Positions 11,537 through 23,819 are shown, numbered from the stretch's first letter. The stretch is DNA of 64,000 nucleotides from Chalciporus piperatus (GCA_038093975.1 JBBPTG010000081.1:54411-118410); one strand, 5' to 3'. The notes: generated by a model not told the origin, from the letters alone. Numbers and translations are program-made.

Positions 11537-14265
11537 ATGTACAAGAGACGAAAATCATCAGGCAGGTTTAAGAGTAGACCTGGCGTATTCGACCCAGAAG
11601 ATGCCACTCGCATCAAACACACTCGCATCGGCGTATGGGACCTCTACGAGGAGAAAGACACGAGCATACCCATTCCAGGTGCTTCGCGTCTCGAAACTGC
11701 TTCACAGATGTTCGAGGGCCTCCCCTTCGTATGGAGAATGCTCAAGGACATATGCGGAATGCGACGTTGCATGGTATTGATATCTCTGTACTTCCTCGTC
11801 GAGATTGTTGCATCGCTCATCCCCGCAGTATCCCTATGGTACGTCACTGACACCCCTACGACGCGTGTCAATGTTCTTACATTCTCCGCAGGTATTCTGC
11901 ACAGCTTCTCCAGCTTGTATGCTTACCCTCACTTACACTTACTTGCGCTAATCGATCCTACCCAGGTTGAGACCGCAGTCGAGAAGCGCACTGTCGACAA
12001 AGATGTCCTCCTTCATGTCGCAGCCGGGCGTGTGGCCTGTACGATAGCAGAACGTCTCCTGCAATACTCCAAGAACCGCATAACATTCCCCCTCAACCTC
12101 GCAATCAAACAATTCTACTCCACCCACATATTCCACGCCATGGCTCGTCTCGACCTTCCAACGTTCGAAGACCCCGCAGTCCAACGTCAACTAGAGTCCG
12201 CTTGGTCAACTTCGTGGAGATCCAGTGTAGCTTGGGATACTATTCAGCTCACCTCAAACGTCATCATGACCGTGATTCGTCTGCTCTCTCAGTTGTCTGT
12301 CCTCGTCACAGTACTACGTCATCAACAAGATGGACCTTTGCTTGTCGTGCTTAGTTTCTCCCAGTCACTCTTCCAATGGTTCAGCATAAAGCGAGCGATC
12401 GGAAGCTCGTTAGGTACTTTTCCTGTTTTCTTTTCTGGTTACTGTTGTGCTCATGCATGGCTTTGAACCAGTCTGGGCTGCCACGACCAAAAACGACGAC
12501 TATATCCGAATGCAGGGTCTCAAGCATCTCGTGGACAACCCAACTCACCGGAAGGAAGTCGTCGCAGGCTCACTCAGCGACCACTTGACGAAACGTACGT
12601 CTCCTCTCCCAACGAACCAACTGCCCTTGGCTGATCTCTAGAAGAATATCGTGAGGCAGCAGATCGTGTCGGGGATGATGCAGGCGAATTCATGGAGATG
12701 AGACGCTCTCACCTTGTCAAGGATCATCTCACCTTTATGTCGATTCTCCGGGAACCTATGCGGGAATTGCCTCAAATCGTATTCACCCTACGAGCAGTTC
12801 AATATCCTGCATCCATACCCGTCTCGATTGCTTCTCTCACACTCATCAATCACACCGCAAGCGCCTTTAGTACGAGCCTCTTTGCTCTCTTCGGAGAGTC
12901 ATTCTCTCTCGCAGAACAATTCGCCAGCGTACGCAAATTATACGAAATAACTAATATCCCAAACAGAGTCGTAGATGGAAACATTCCCTTTCCAGAGAAT
13001 CAACAGACCGTCCGTCATGGAATTTCAATAGAATTTAGGCAAGGACAAGGATCTACTTCACACAACACTGAAACGGTCTCACATTCCATTTTCTTGCAGA
13101 AATGTATCATTTAGATATCCTGGCACGGAAATGGATGCCCTCCGAAACATCTCCTTCAAAATCGGTGCCGGTCAGCTTTGCGTAAGTTTTCCTGCGAGCG
13201 GTTCCGTGAGTACCCTTATATCTCATACCCGCTCCCTGCATAGGTCATTGTCGGCGGAAATGGCTCAGGGAAAAGCACGATTTTGAAACTGATTGCACGC
13301 ATATACGATCCAACAGAGGGCACCATCCTCTTTGACGACAAGGACATCAAAACACTCAACCTTGCCGATCTTCGCCGTGCTACATCAATCCTCTTCCAAG
13401 ATTACACCCATTTTCCATTATCCGTGAGTTCCGACCTTCCTTCTCGAATTCTCTCGCGCGCCACACATTGATAACACCCATTTCCCAGATTAAAGAGAAT
13501 ATCGCACTCGGTAATCCCGACATCCCGCTCGACGAAGACAAAGTCCGCGAAGCAGCACGCTTAGGTGGTGCTGAGGGGTTCGTTGACAAGCTTCCCGAAG
13601 GGTTCAACACTTTCCTCGACCGGCCTGTGCGAGATTACTACTCATCCCTGCCCGAGGGTACCACGACACTTTTCGGACGCACCATCGATTATAGCCACGT
13701 TCGGGGTGCGGGCGGAATGCGCACGACGGATACGTCGACGCTCAGCGGCGGACAGATGCAAAGACTAGCTGTGTACGTCCCGCGTCTCTCATATCAAATG
13801 CAGCGTTCGTTCTGCCACTGATATCAACCACCCAGCTCGCGCACGTTCATGCGTTCCCTCGTCTCAGAAAGTGAACCCTCTGTTGGCCTCCTCCTCTTTG
13901 ACGAACCCAGTGCCTCGCTCGACCCCAAAGCTGAACATGGTAACGTCACCCCATCCACTCACATGCTCGTTCGCTCACTTGCACCCTCGCGCAGACCTAT
14001 TTGAACGACTACGCGCTCTTCGGGGAAACAAGACGATGATCTTCTCCTCACACCGGTTCGGAAGCTTGACGCGTCATGCAGATTTAATACTGTGCGCTCG
14101 CCCTCTCCTCCCTCTTCTGCACGCAACGTGACTGATACTTCATCTCCCGATGATAGGTACATGGACGACGCCGAGATCCGGGAGGAAGGGACGCACGAAG
14201 AGCTTTTGAGGCGGGACGGCGAGTACGCACGGATATGGCAACTACAAGCTCAGGCATTCTTGTGA
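11537..14265 (+). CDS. Half-size ABC transporter, membrane domain then ATPase domain
   Basis: This membrane exporter-type protein has one hydrophobic domain and one C-terminal nucleotide-binding domain. After a basic cytosolic leader (MYKRRKSSGRFKSRPGVFDP) come hydrophobic segments, for example VLISLYFLVEIVASLIPAVS, VIMTVIRLLSQLSVLVTVL and PVSIASLTLINH. The ATPase domain shows Walker A VGGNGSGKSTIL near 13255, a Q-loop TSILFQDYTHFP, signature LSGGQMQRLA near 13742, Walker B GLLLFDEPSASLD near 13893 and the H-loop FSSHRFG near 14045, so all catalytic motifs are present. At least eight short introns are needed. Between the Q-loop and signature there is an inserted segment (about residues TFLDRPVRDYYSSLPEG to RGAGGMRTTDT) that is longer than in common ABCB proteins. 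Substrate is unknown. The start is the ATG at 11537 and the stop is TGA at 14263-14265. Confidence 0.85.
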
Positions 14266-14713
14266 CGGAGATTCCAATCACGACCGATACACCCTAGACT
14301 CTACAACCTATGGAGACACCAGACGCAATGTACTATCATCATTAGACAGACGACACGACTCTACACTTTCCGAACAAGATCCGAGAGAAGGAAGTGGACA
14401 TGGATGGTACACGGTCTGGTGCAGTTGCTTCGTCGCCCAGCTAATATCATTATTTGTCTTCTATTCAAGAAACGAGACAATGTCGACACTGCCTACACTC
14501 AGTTCTTTAGCACCGGGTATGACACCTTGTTTCTATCGCTCGAAAGACTGCAAAAGGGGTGATCGTTTTAAGGCCGCGGGTTGGAAGCCTTGACAGGGGT
14601 ATGAGAATGCAGTAATACAAAGAGTCTATCAGATTTCATTTTTCTGTGGTGTTACATGGAACAGTGAATGCAGGCAGATAACGACTTTAGCAGACAAGTA
14701 GATGTATGATAAG
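14266..14713. other. 448-bp region between convergent genes, no gene seen
   Basis: This is the 3' flank of the ABC transporter and of the minus-strand gene that follows. I saw no ORF or RNA gene worth listing. Confidence 0.5.
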
Positions 14714-15436
14714 CTAATGGAGGGGGAGAGCAGCCTGTGGCTGGGCAAACGAAACTCCTGTGTAATGATGAACAGCTCTGGAAGGAATCTCAAAATAGAA
14801 ATGATCTTTTCCAGGACGTGTGAGGACAACCCGTGAGCCCTCTGGTAGACTGAACTTCTCTTCGCCTGGTGGGACATCTGACATGCCAAAGGCTGCTTCC
14901 CAAGAAATATGTTTCCCTCCAAATGAGAACACACCTGGGCGAGGAACATCCCAGAGTTCAAACCCTTCTGGTACGTTAACGGGAACACGATGCTTGATGT
15001 CAAAGTAATCGAGGCAGAACTGTCCATGGTCCTGCATCCCCCCAGGCCAGATACGGATTGCAAACTCTGAGTCTGGAATGGGAAAATACTAAGAGACTTG
15101 CTCAACCTCGCCGAGTTTTGGTTTCTCCTGGTTTGAAAAATACAAACATGGTTAGCAGTTTCACAGCCAGCAACAAATAAAGTGAACACACTCCAGCGAT
15201 ACGCAACCCACCATCCGGCAAGCTGAATGCCTCATCCCATTCATTATTGAACCTCTCGAGGTATTCTTCGAGGGTGTCGTCGGTGGCGCCAAACATCTAA
15301 AGTGAGTTTTCAATTGTTCTTCGGATGTGGTCGACCAGCGGTAGTGGGAGTAATGGCGACTGATGTATTCATCATATCTTGTGTGGAAAGCAGGGAGATC
15401 GCTCAGGGGCGTTGGGGGCCCTGTCTGGAGATGCAT
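14714..15436 (-). CDS. Unknown protein, intron-containing
   Basis: I do not recognise the family. Exons read from the minus strand give MHLQTGPPTPLSDLPAFHTR at the start, then MFGATDDTLEEYLERFNNEW, FSLPDGGLRIAG, and a last exon with QFCLDYFDIKHRVPVNVPEG and LWDVPRPGVFSFGGKHISWE, ending QPQAALPLH. The last exon has a beta-rich, aromatic pattern with a possible compact fold. Intron positions near 15060-15100, 15130-15200 and 15300 are inferred from frame changes. The ATG at 15436 is the first in the spliced frame. Its upstream end lies only about 80 bp from the left end of the KDZ transposon, so the promoter is probably shortened or replaced by that insertion. Confidence 0.5.
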
Positions 15437-15515
15437 CAGGTATGAATATCTTTGAGGAAATGTTAGAGAAGCATACAGGGAATACAATTTGGGGAATAGA
15501 AGGGAGCAGAAGTTC

Positions 15516-15610
15516 TAAGTTGCTGGGGGAGCGTCTCCAGAGAGTCTCTGAAATTAACCGGAAATTGCCGAGTTTGCTTTTGGAGATTCTCTGGAGACGC
15601 CGGGTTGCTT
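15516..15610 (+). repeat. Left terminal region of the KDZ element with subterminal hairpin
   Basis: It starts TAAGTTGCTGG. GCGTCTCCAGAGAGTCTC at 15531 pairs with GAGATTCTCTGGAGACGC ending near 15602 with one mismatch, forming an 18-bp stem. Such subterminal repeats are plausible transposase-binding sites. Confidence 0.55.
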
Positions 15611-16173
15611 TTCTTTTCGTTTGTTTTTAGAATCAAGTTCCCAAATGCAAAGTAACGCCTGCTGCCTGATCAACATATAACCCCCTGATCATTATCCACA
15701 ACGATGTCCAGCCCACCCATGTCCCTGTCACCATGGTGGGCCTCTACCCTGGCCCCACGCTAGCACACCGCCACCAAGCAGTGCTGCAACTTACGTTCCG
15801 ACGACTATTTAACACGTCTTCCATGGCCATGGTGCTCAGGCTGCTTCGTGCATCCGGCCTTCCTCCTCGTCCAACTTCAACCTACGCGAAGAGGCAGCGG
15901 CAGGCCCCTGGTTATCCTTGACGTCGAACTAGTGCCACACGCCAGGTAAGTCAGCGACGTTGACAGCTGTGGATCCAGGCTGAGTGTTTGCCCACCAAGA
16001 CTTGTCTGTCAGGCTACCTCAGCTGGCCCCCGCTGCCTCCGAGCTCAATACCTTCAAGAACAACCTCGTTCCGCACTCACAGCCTCTACACCTAGAGCAT
16101 ACCGTGGTGAGCCCTTGGTTGTCGATCTTCGTCTAAGTGCTAACCTCCGAGTCCACGTCATTCCTCGTTGTAG

Positions 16174-17933
16174 ATGAGGAAGAAATCAGGCAACGCAACG
16201 CCTTGCACGGTCTCAAATTGCCGAAAGGCTGATGGTCAACCCCGTGTAGCTAACGCTCAATGTGAGAAGGCTCCCCCCCAATGCGCACAGTGTTGCAAGC
16301 TGGCTGGGGGGTGTCGTATACATCGTGCAGCTGGGAGTACCGCACTGCCGCCACCGACGGAACCTCCGCAAGCACCTCCTCCTGCTGTGGAGATAGCACC
16401 TACCATCCCTTCGATGGGCAATGGCAGCAGCTTGAGCACGCCTGTTGCTGCTGCCAGCGTTGCACCCGCTGCTCTGGTCCCATCGACTGTGGTCCCTGCC
16501 CCAAGGACTTATGCTCGACCGTTGGACAGCGCATATGGACGAGGTTGGGCTGCGCGTCCACGAATGCTCGCTGTGACCCAGCAGGTTGATGCAGACGATG
16601 CTATGGCTGAGAGCCTACGGAGCATCTTCTGGGTGGTTCTGTGGACAAAGGTATGTGGTTCCTTTCGCTGAAGTTGAGATGCTTATCATCATGCAGGCTG
16701 GCGTTGCTCCTGAGGTCCTTCGATTGAAGACGATGTCGATCGGAAGGTTCATCCCAGCTGAGCATGTTGTGCTCATGTCTAGCCTCTCCGACACCACCAT
16801 AATCTCGGTCTACTGTACTACGCCGATCTGTACATGGGTCAAACAGGACCTTTCGACGCCAGTTGAGTTTGAGGGTTCGAGAGTGTTGATTAGGGCTGCG
16901 GATGTTGATGATGGAGGTATGGTTGGATTAGATGACGAGTTAAGAGCATTGGTGTCCCATGGCAAGAGGGCAATGCCCGATGATGTCGAAGTTCAAGGTG
17001 TTTCCTCCCTTAAACGTCGCAGGGTCACTACTTCCCTAGATCATACTGCTACTTTACTGCCTACCAGCTCAACCTCATCAGCTCCATTGCCATATGCTCC
17101 TGCATTGGTACTCAAACCCCTTCTGGAAAGCCCTTCAAAGGTTCTACCTGAGGAACCGATGTTCCCCCGTACCTACGTCTTCGAAATGCTCTGTATGGCT
17201 CACTTTGTTGGCATTTCGGGACCACGTGACCTTGCAACGCAGTTTAGCAAGTATTTTCCAGGTACAAAATTTGTTTTGAAGACACTTTACAAGCATCGTA
17301 GCTACTATTCTGAAGGGAAGGAGATGAACATCCTGCAGGAAAAGATGGAGTTGGGTGCTGACAGGCCGTGGTCAGCAGTTACCTCGCTCGTTGAGCAGGC
17401 CAGACGTGAGTCAAGCATCCGAATTCAAAAGTTAAACTAATGACTCGGCTTTCACAGAGCGAGCAAGAGAGACGAAGGAGAACAGCAAGCAAGGCTCAGG
17501 CTACATCTCTTCCAGCCCCATCACTGGCACTGGCGCTGTATTGGAGGGCCACAACAGTTCCTCACCAACCCCCTCTGACAACGTGCCAAGCATCTTCCCC
17601 AGCAGCAGTGTTATTACCAGTACTAGCACATCCGAGTCCGAGTTTGCTCCACTACAAACCAACTTTGATCACTTTCAATTCTCATTCTCAACTCCCAACC
17701 CATTCAATGCCGACCTCCCCCCCTCTGAAGGAGTTGTCCATCCAATGCCTCCCTCAACCGGGATTGATGGCGAACTTGATATCTCCCAGTTCCTTCACGA
17801 TCTAAAGATGACTGGCATTCAATTTGACCAGCCAGGTGATGGCCTTGATCAACTGCAAGAAACGTACCAAGCAGATGGCAGACTTAGTCAGTCTGGGGAC
17901 TTATATTTCAACCTTGATGGAAGTTGGCTATGA
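16174..17933 (+). CDS. Cysteine-rich KDZ-associated protein, unknown function
   Basis: At least three exons are visible. The N-terminus (MRKKSGNATPCTVSNCRKAD) leads into the pattern C-x4-C...RVANAQC...PQCAQCCKLAGGCRIH, which looks like a zinc-binding module, followed by a proline-rich spacer. The middle part (APEVLRLKTMSIGRFIPAEH and WVKQDLSTPVEF...RVLIRAADV) is predicted globular. It is followed by a short basic patch (SLKRRRV) and a conserved-looking helical block (FEMLCMAHFVGISGPRDLAT). The C-terminal exon is Ser/Pro-rich and ends with GDLYFNLDGSWL. More exons may lie upstream between 15705 and 16100, where introns with good borders (15946-16013, 16107-16173) are seen. Its position beside TET/JBP and KDZ genes suggests a role in element biology, perhaps as a DNA- or transcription-related factor. 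That is inference. Confidence 0.55.
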
Positions 17934-17990
17934 CCATATATTACTGCTCATTTAGAAGTATCGCTTAATTACTACGAGGCAGCAGCACAG

Positions 17991-18879
17991 CTACATAGAC
18001 ACAGTATCCTCGACCTTCCATCCCAACCACCGACTCAAACTCGCCAACCAAATTCTATACGTCGAATACTGACTCTTCTGACCACCCTCTCCACCACCAG
18101 CCAAATTCAAGCCGTCCACAAAGTCGTCGTCGACGATCGAGCATGAATCCGAGGTCGAGCCTGTGAACTTTGCTGTCGAGGAACGCGCGAAGCGTTCGTC
18201 AAAGGACCATGCGCAACATGGGATGGAGAGATAGCCCGATGCGTTCTCGATCGTGGCGAGGAGAGGAAGCCAGAGTGTCAGTTCGTCCGCGTGATTGCCG
18301 ATCAGAAATGCGCCGGCTTGGAGATGCGGTATCGTGTTGACGTTGGCGTTGGTGTTTCCCAGCGTCACGACGTACTGCGTCGGATCGAGCGCATGGACGT
18401 GTAGAGCGGCTCGTGTGCGGTCGGGGTAGTGATCCCAGGACGAGCGTGCGCGGAGATCGATTCCATGGCCAACGTAGCCCTCGGAGATGAGGATGTGTGT
18501 GAGGAGGCCGTTTCCGCATCTGATCCGAGGTTTCGTCCGTCGTCGAAGCAAGGCGTAAGCGTCGAGAGCGATGGGTCTCGTTTTTGAGAACTCACCCGAG
18601 GTCCAAGAATCCACCTGGTGGACGAGGCGTCTGGGTCTTGAAGCTGATCCTGCTCAAATTCCGGTTCCTCCCCGCGTTTCGCTTCGGCTTCGCTGCAAGG
18701 TGGTCAGGTACCATCATGATGGAGACGCGTTCAGAGGCAAACAGCGCGTGACCAGCCTGCTGTTTAATCAGCGGCTTCGATTCGGTCTGCGGGAGTGACG
18801 CGAGTGGCGCACTCCCGTCGTGAGTCGCGCTAGAAGGGGGAGGGGTTTCTTCCTGGTGATGTAAGGTAACATTTAGCAA
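17991..18879 (-). pseudogene. TRM44: TRM44-like tRNA (uracil-O2-)-methyltransferase fragment inside the KDZ element
   Basis: TRM44 makes 2'-O-methyluridine in tRNA(Ser). The recognisable core reads GGFLDLGCGNGLLTHILISE across an in-frame intron (about 18519-18594), then GYVGHGIDLRARSSWDHYPD, LIGNHADELTLWLPLLATIE and SGYLSIPCCAWSFDERFARS. This covers the SAM-binding motif and the NHADEL and IPCCAWSFD signatures of the family. The conserved block that should precede FLDLGCGNG (the EDxxIAxxLxxLW segment) is absent. The C-terminus stops at GWKVEDTVSM before the usual family end. The fragment keeps its intron, so it was copied as DNA and not from mRNA. It lies between two plus-strand transposon genes and is most simply a captured host-gene piece. 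A functional short protein cannot be excluded. Confidence 0.65.
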
Positions 18880-19825
18880 GGGAAAAGCAGGAGAATGGAG
18901 ACTGACAGGTGGATTGGGACGGTCTCTGCTACTTATCCTCCGAGGAAATCAACCGCAGAGTCCTGCAGATAGGTCAGACTGCGTGATCGGCGTTGTTCCA
19001 CTAACCTAGCGAAGCCGAAATTGGAGTTAGATCATCCGAAAAACGATCAACGACGTCCTGGTGACCGGAATCGTTGTCATCGGTGGGGGAAGCGTGATGC
19101 TGGAGAGCTGCAGGGGCTTGAGTCTTTGATTTACGAGGGGCCCGCCTTGACAAGGATGGGGCGGAACGTTCGGACGTTCGGGAGTGTGCTGGGGGAGGAC
19201 GGTCGCCCGCCGAGATGGTTGGGATTGAGGACCGGGGAGGTTGACAAGGCCAACAGCCTGAGAGGTCTGAATCTCAGAGTCCTCGTGGCGAAGCTTGAGG
19301 CGCTGGTTGATGCGGCAGTTGGTAGTAGGCCTAGTACGCAGTTCAATCTACACCGAGTGGGCGTCTGTGCTTACGTGATTGTTGACGCGCTCTATTTGGT
19401 CCACTCGGCAACTAATTAAAGGACGCGTCGAGCGCGACTTGTCCAGCTTCCACAACCTTCTGGCTCGGCCTGCGAGTGGAGATCCCCCAGATGCACTCGG
19501 AGCCCCTTGAAGCACCCAAGAAAGGTGAGTGAATCCCTTATCCCCCTCCACCCTTCCCGCGGTCCGGAACGTTGCCCAACCTCCTGCCCAAAGTGCAACG
19601 CTGGGCCCAACCGGGCCCTATGATGCTACAGAGGGGAGAGGGATGCGCAGCCCCGGGCCTCGGTGCACGGAGATCCACCCTCGCTCTGATCCAAGCCCCA
19701 TGCTCACCGCTCTCTTCAGGCTCCCCTTGCTTGGCTGGCCCCTCGGCCTCTGCGGTAAGCTTTGCTACCTCCATCCCCATTCCCCAGACGCTGATGCCAC
19801 TCCCCATTAGCAGCCAAATCTCCAC
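18880..19825. other. 946-bp region inside the KDZ element without a supported gene
   Basis: Open frames exist on both strands (for example plus 19021-19419 and minus 19538-19825), but they overlap each other, lack recognisable motifs and have high GC. The region probably contains the TET/JBP promoter and leader. Confidence 0.4.
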
Positions 19826-21374
19826 ATGGCCGTGGAGCGCGTCATCGCCACGGACGTCGACTTCGCCGACTTGCTGCTCACCGCCCTCTCCTCAGCAGAG
19901 AACGCGGACGCAACGCCGGGTTCAAGTTCCACCCTCCCAAACGACGAAGGCAAGGGTTGCCTGGACGCCGCCCTGTGCCCATCCTCCTACCTTTCCTGCT
20001 CTGGCCCCGCACCAGCTGCGCCCCTCAAAACGCCAGCTATGCCAGAGCCAGTTGCTGGTGCTCCCAACTTGGTGCCTGCTGCCCGCGTCTCGAAATCCGT
20101 GCAGAGGCATCGCCGCAACGGTAAAAAGGCCAGGGTGGCTCGCCGACAGCTCAGCAAAGGTGCTGAGGCCCTGAGCTACAAGCCGAGGTCCTCCCTGTCG
20201 AAGAAACACGCTAAACCCCAAGCCATCCTCCTCAAGACTAGCATTCGGGGTCTACGGTTTGCCAAGAGCGGCTACGTTGGCCTGCCGCTCAAAGATAAGG
20301 CACTTTCAGGCCAGTACCTCACGCTAGAGGAGCTTGAGGCCAACGGGTTTACCTACGTTAAATGGGACGGTCGGTGAGTTCAGCCTCCACGCTCTTTGCG
20401 TAGATGCTGATTGCTTGACAGCACCCCGCACGCCATCGTGGATGCAAAGAATCGGATAATCGCCATGCTTGCTGGTGCCCCGGAGGAGAGCGGGTGGCGC
20501 TGCGTTGTAGAGGACGCCTCTCGTGAGCTGGTGGACGCTGGCAAGGCCATCCGCGTGGGGGGGAAGGACCCCTTTCGACGGGGCAAGTTTCCTACCTTGG
20601 CAGTGGGGGTTTCTTACGGTGGCGGGCAAACGGTGGGCCTGCCGTTCCCTTTAGCTTTCCTGTTCTTACCCACCAAGCTAGGAGCCCAAAAACTTGAATC
20701 TCAACGCAGGGAACTCTCGAGTTGCTCAAAGGCTTCTTGAATCTGCAGCCATCCAACGCATCGCTGGCTTTGGAAATAGTGGGTCGCCCTTTACTCACCC
20801 CTTCTCATTCTCACTGCAGATCCTAGGCTCCTTTGCCTTCTATGCCCCCAGGCTTCATCGCTTCTACTCAGAGAGCTTGGACTCCCTGTTTAGGCGAAAC
20901 GCTCGACTTCGGAGGAACTTTCCACGAAACGCATTCCCCGCCGCTACCTTTAACTGCGGTGGAAAAGTCTTCACCCTTCGGCATCTCGACTCTGCTAACG
21001 TCGCGCACGGCTGGTGCTCGATATGGGCTGGGGGTAGCTTTGACCCGACAAAAGGCGGCCATATCATCCTCTTTGAGCTGGGCCTCGTTGTTGAATTTCC
21101 TCCTGGATCGACGGTGCTGATTCCATCGAGCGTAGTCAGCCACGGCAACGTGCCTATTCAAGATGGAGAAAGTCGGGTTTCATTCACCCAGTATTGTGCC
21201 AGGGGGCTCCTTCGGTGGGTTCAGCAGGGATTTCGTGCAGCAAAGGGACTTTCTCCTGAGGTTTGTTCCAAAATCAATGGACCAGGGTCGTCCCGTTGGG
21301 CAAGAATGCTCGGGCTTTTCTCTACGCTAGATAGCCTAGCTGACGATAGAAGGGCTACGTTTCATTTCGATTAA
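19826..21374 (+). CDS. TET/JBP-family Fe(II)/2-oxoglutarate DNA dioxygenase (transposon-borne)
   Basis: The TET/JBP family oxidises 5-methylcytosine (or thymine in JBP) in DNA. Four exons (19826-20373, 20422-20632, 20682-20778, 20827-21374) join in frame to about 467 residues. The N-terminal third is low-complexity with a basic stretch (RHRRNGKKARVARRQ) that may enter the nucleus or bind DNA. The catalytic domain follows: DGRTPHAIVDAKNRIIAMLA, GVSYGGGQ, AGFGNSSFAFYAPRLHRFY. Then come the metal ligands HLD in FTLRHLDSANVAHGW (H about 337, D about 339), the second histidine in LIPSSVVSHGN (about 389), and the arginine that should bind 2-oxoglutarate in ESRVSFTQY. All expected catalytic residues are present and no break is seen. 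It converges on the KDZ transposase gene with 26 bp between their stops. The exact start and the last acceptor (20826/20827) are the least certain points. Confidence 0.85.
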
Positions 21375-21400
21375 CCATTCACTTAGTAAATGTTTGTAGG

Positions 21401-23639
21401 CTAGGTGGCTGGAAACATAGCTATTACTGGGATGATCCAAGGCTCCTGACCACCGCTTGCTAGCTGCTGTATCACGAAACGGTTACGCCTCTTTATCAAC
21501 TCATCTAAGTAGAAGTTATACCTATGAACTGACATGTTTCGTAGAATGGCCTGATAGCCCCCTAGCCAAACATTAGTTTGCTCACATATTGATGTATTGA
21601 AACGCCATTTTCCATCCTGAATAAGCTCGGGAAAGAAGGCAGGGTTGCAGTGCTTCTGACAATACGTGTCTGTCTCTTTGTGTTTGGAATTAAAGTGAAA
21701 GACGTCAACTGGCATGCCAGTCTTTGAAAAGTGAGAGTCTTGGATTACTTCTTGATGCGCACGTAGCTTGCAGTTGTTGTCAAAAACAAGAAACTCTGGG
21801 GTTGACCGTGCAGTGGGAAATACAGCCTTTGCAAAATCCTAATAAAAAATGTCATTAGATAGGCAACGAACAAAAGAAGAACGTAGGTAGAACTTACATT
21901 TACTGCAGATACTGCTTCAGAGCCAAAAAATGTAGCGCGGGCCAGAATGACGCCACAAGGTCGCATCATAACCTGCTCGTTATGAGTGCGGCGACATCCA
22001 AATCGTGCCCGAAGCTTTCGGTTGCCCTCCTCGGGCTTCCCGTTGCATTCAACATCTAGAGTTACGTCTTCACCGTCAAGAACCTCTGGGGACATGGAGT
22101 CACCCGGAACTGTAACCCCCGCCCTTTGCAACCTACGGCGAAGCTGAAAAAGAGCCTTTGCAGGCCGGAGATATGCTTCTTCAAGTGCCCTGTGTTCAGC
22201 GATTGTACAGGTTTGCGAATTGGGGCTACAGGCGTTATCGCACTTGTCCACAGCACATACTTCGACGTTGCCTTGGTGGACTGAACAATATCGATGTCGA
22301 ACGTTGCTAAGTGGCACTTTGCAGTCCTGGACTGAGCAACAGGGATGACCTATTGTGATTCCATCACAAACCGCTACTTGTATCTTTGCTACAGTAGTAC
22401 ATCAGCTGTGAGATAAAATCAATCAGATATTCGCTCACTTCTACCTTCATTTGACCCCTCTCCTCTGTCTTCAACCACGAAGCAGCGACTACAGGCGTGA
22501 TGGTATGCCTCCTGACCTGTGCCCTCCATGTCCCTGTTCCTCGCTATTAGAGCATCCTCGATATGTTCCTTCTGCGTTGCATCATGAGGAAGTACCAATC
22601 GCCCACGTCGCTCTGCTCGGTCTAACAATAGCGAATATATAAAGAATCCATTCAGCACATCAACGTCTCTCATCTCCAATGCTACGGGCCACGTAGCCCT
22701 GAGCTGCTTGAGGTGGCAGCAGGCCTGGCTGAGCTGCGGGAAGGCAGTGGGATTGTTTCGAACATAGGCATGCTGGTCGGCAATGGAGACGTTGTATATT
22801 CGTGCACAGTTTAGGCTCGACAACCTCCAAGAAGAGTCAAGTTAAAAGAATCAACCTTCGACTCAAAAACATACCATCCGAAGACCTTTGCATTTGCAAA
22901 CATCTCTAGCACCTGACTATCGATGAAGAAGTGGGTAGCAGCTTGCACTACGTCTGGTACGCCGCCGTAGTATATGCGGGAGTCACCATCCTTGTGTACC
23001 ATGTAGTTGTAATGGTAACGTCGGTGGCAGTCTGAAGTTGCATTAGCAGCGTAGGCAGCGTATGAAAGGATACTTACGACGACAGTAGGTGGACGTGGAG
23101 TGAACAGGAAGCACCCCAAAGCCAAGGGTGAAACGAGCTGCTTGATACTTGACTGGATCAGATAGCGTCGCAATGCTATTGCAGCCCCGTTGGCTGGGAC
23201 AGCCCTCGGTGAGACAGACACGAGTAGGGGGGTAGAGGTCGCCAAAGGCTTCAATTAATCAGCATCGTACAGCGAACAAGGGCAACGACTTGAACTTACC
23301 AACTCCGTGATGAAGGCCATGCAAGTTAAACATCTCCACCTCCTCTGAGCTCGGTGAGAGCCCTTGGCTGGACCAGATGAGGCGTTTGAGCAACAACCAC
23401 CCATGCCTAACAGAATCAAGGTCCATTCCTGTGGTACCGACGAGGATGGCCTCCACCGAGGTAGGAAGTGTGAGAGGAGGGTGCGTGATGTCGCGCATTT
23501 CGTGGCGGATCGCTGGTAGCGCGAAGCAAGAAAATCGTACAAAACGAATGACCTTGTTGAGGTCTGAGAGCTTATCAGCTGGGATTGAGCCAAGGGCCTC
23601 GAAGGCGCTGCTGGGTGTAGATGGTACGTCCGGCAGCAT
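21401..23639 (-). CDS. KDZ (Kyakuja-Dileera-Zisupton) transposase
   Basis: This is a DDE-type transposase of the KDZ superfamily. Exons read from the minus strand give family blocks in order: FNLHGLHHGV, DLYPPTRVCL, CHRRYHYNYMVHKDGDSRIY, YYGGVPDVVQAATHFFIDSQ, NCARIYNVSIADQHAYV, DVLNGFFIYSLLLDRAERRG, GTGQEAYHHACSRCFVVED, a cysteine cluster (RHRYCSVHQGNVEVCAVDKC), CNGKPEEGNRKLRARFGCRR, RPCGVILARATFFGSEAVSA, EFLVFDNNCKL, FHFNSKHKETDTYCQKHCNP and RFNTSICEQTNVWLGGYQAI. It ends MFPAT with TAG at 21401-21403. The DNNC aspartate and the ICEQTN glutamate fit the catalytic DDE positions. Introns are short, and no frame is broken when they are removed. The start ATG at 23639 (MLPDVPSTPSS) is provisional; another exon could precede it. 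The completeness suggests a recently active copy. Confidence 0.88.
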
Positions 23640-23819
23640 CGTTGGGTAGGAGGTAGCGGCTTTCCGGGGCGTTCTGTTGAGAACGGGCGAGGTGGCGACA
23701 AGCTTTCGTTAACAGAGATGCACCCCCAGCGGCAGCGTGGATGATGGGAGCAGCAGTGAGCGACTGGAGGGCATTGGTCAAGTTCGAGGTTATATCAAAC
23801 CACCGTGAGAACTACAGGA

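Noticed and set aside
19021..19419. Plus-strand frame of 132 codons upstream of the dioxygenase
   Set aside because: It overlaps minus-strand frames of equal length, is GC-driven and has no motif; it could be leader or promoter sequence.
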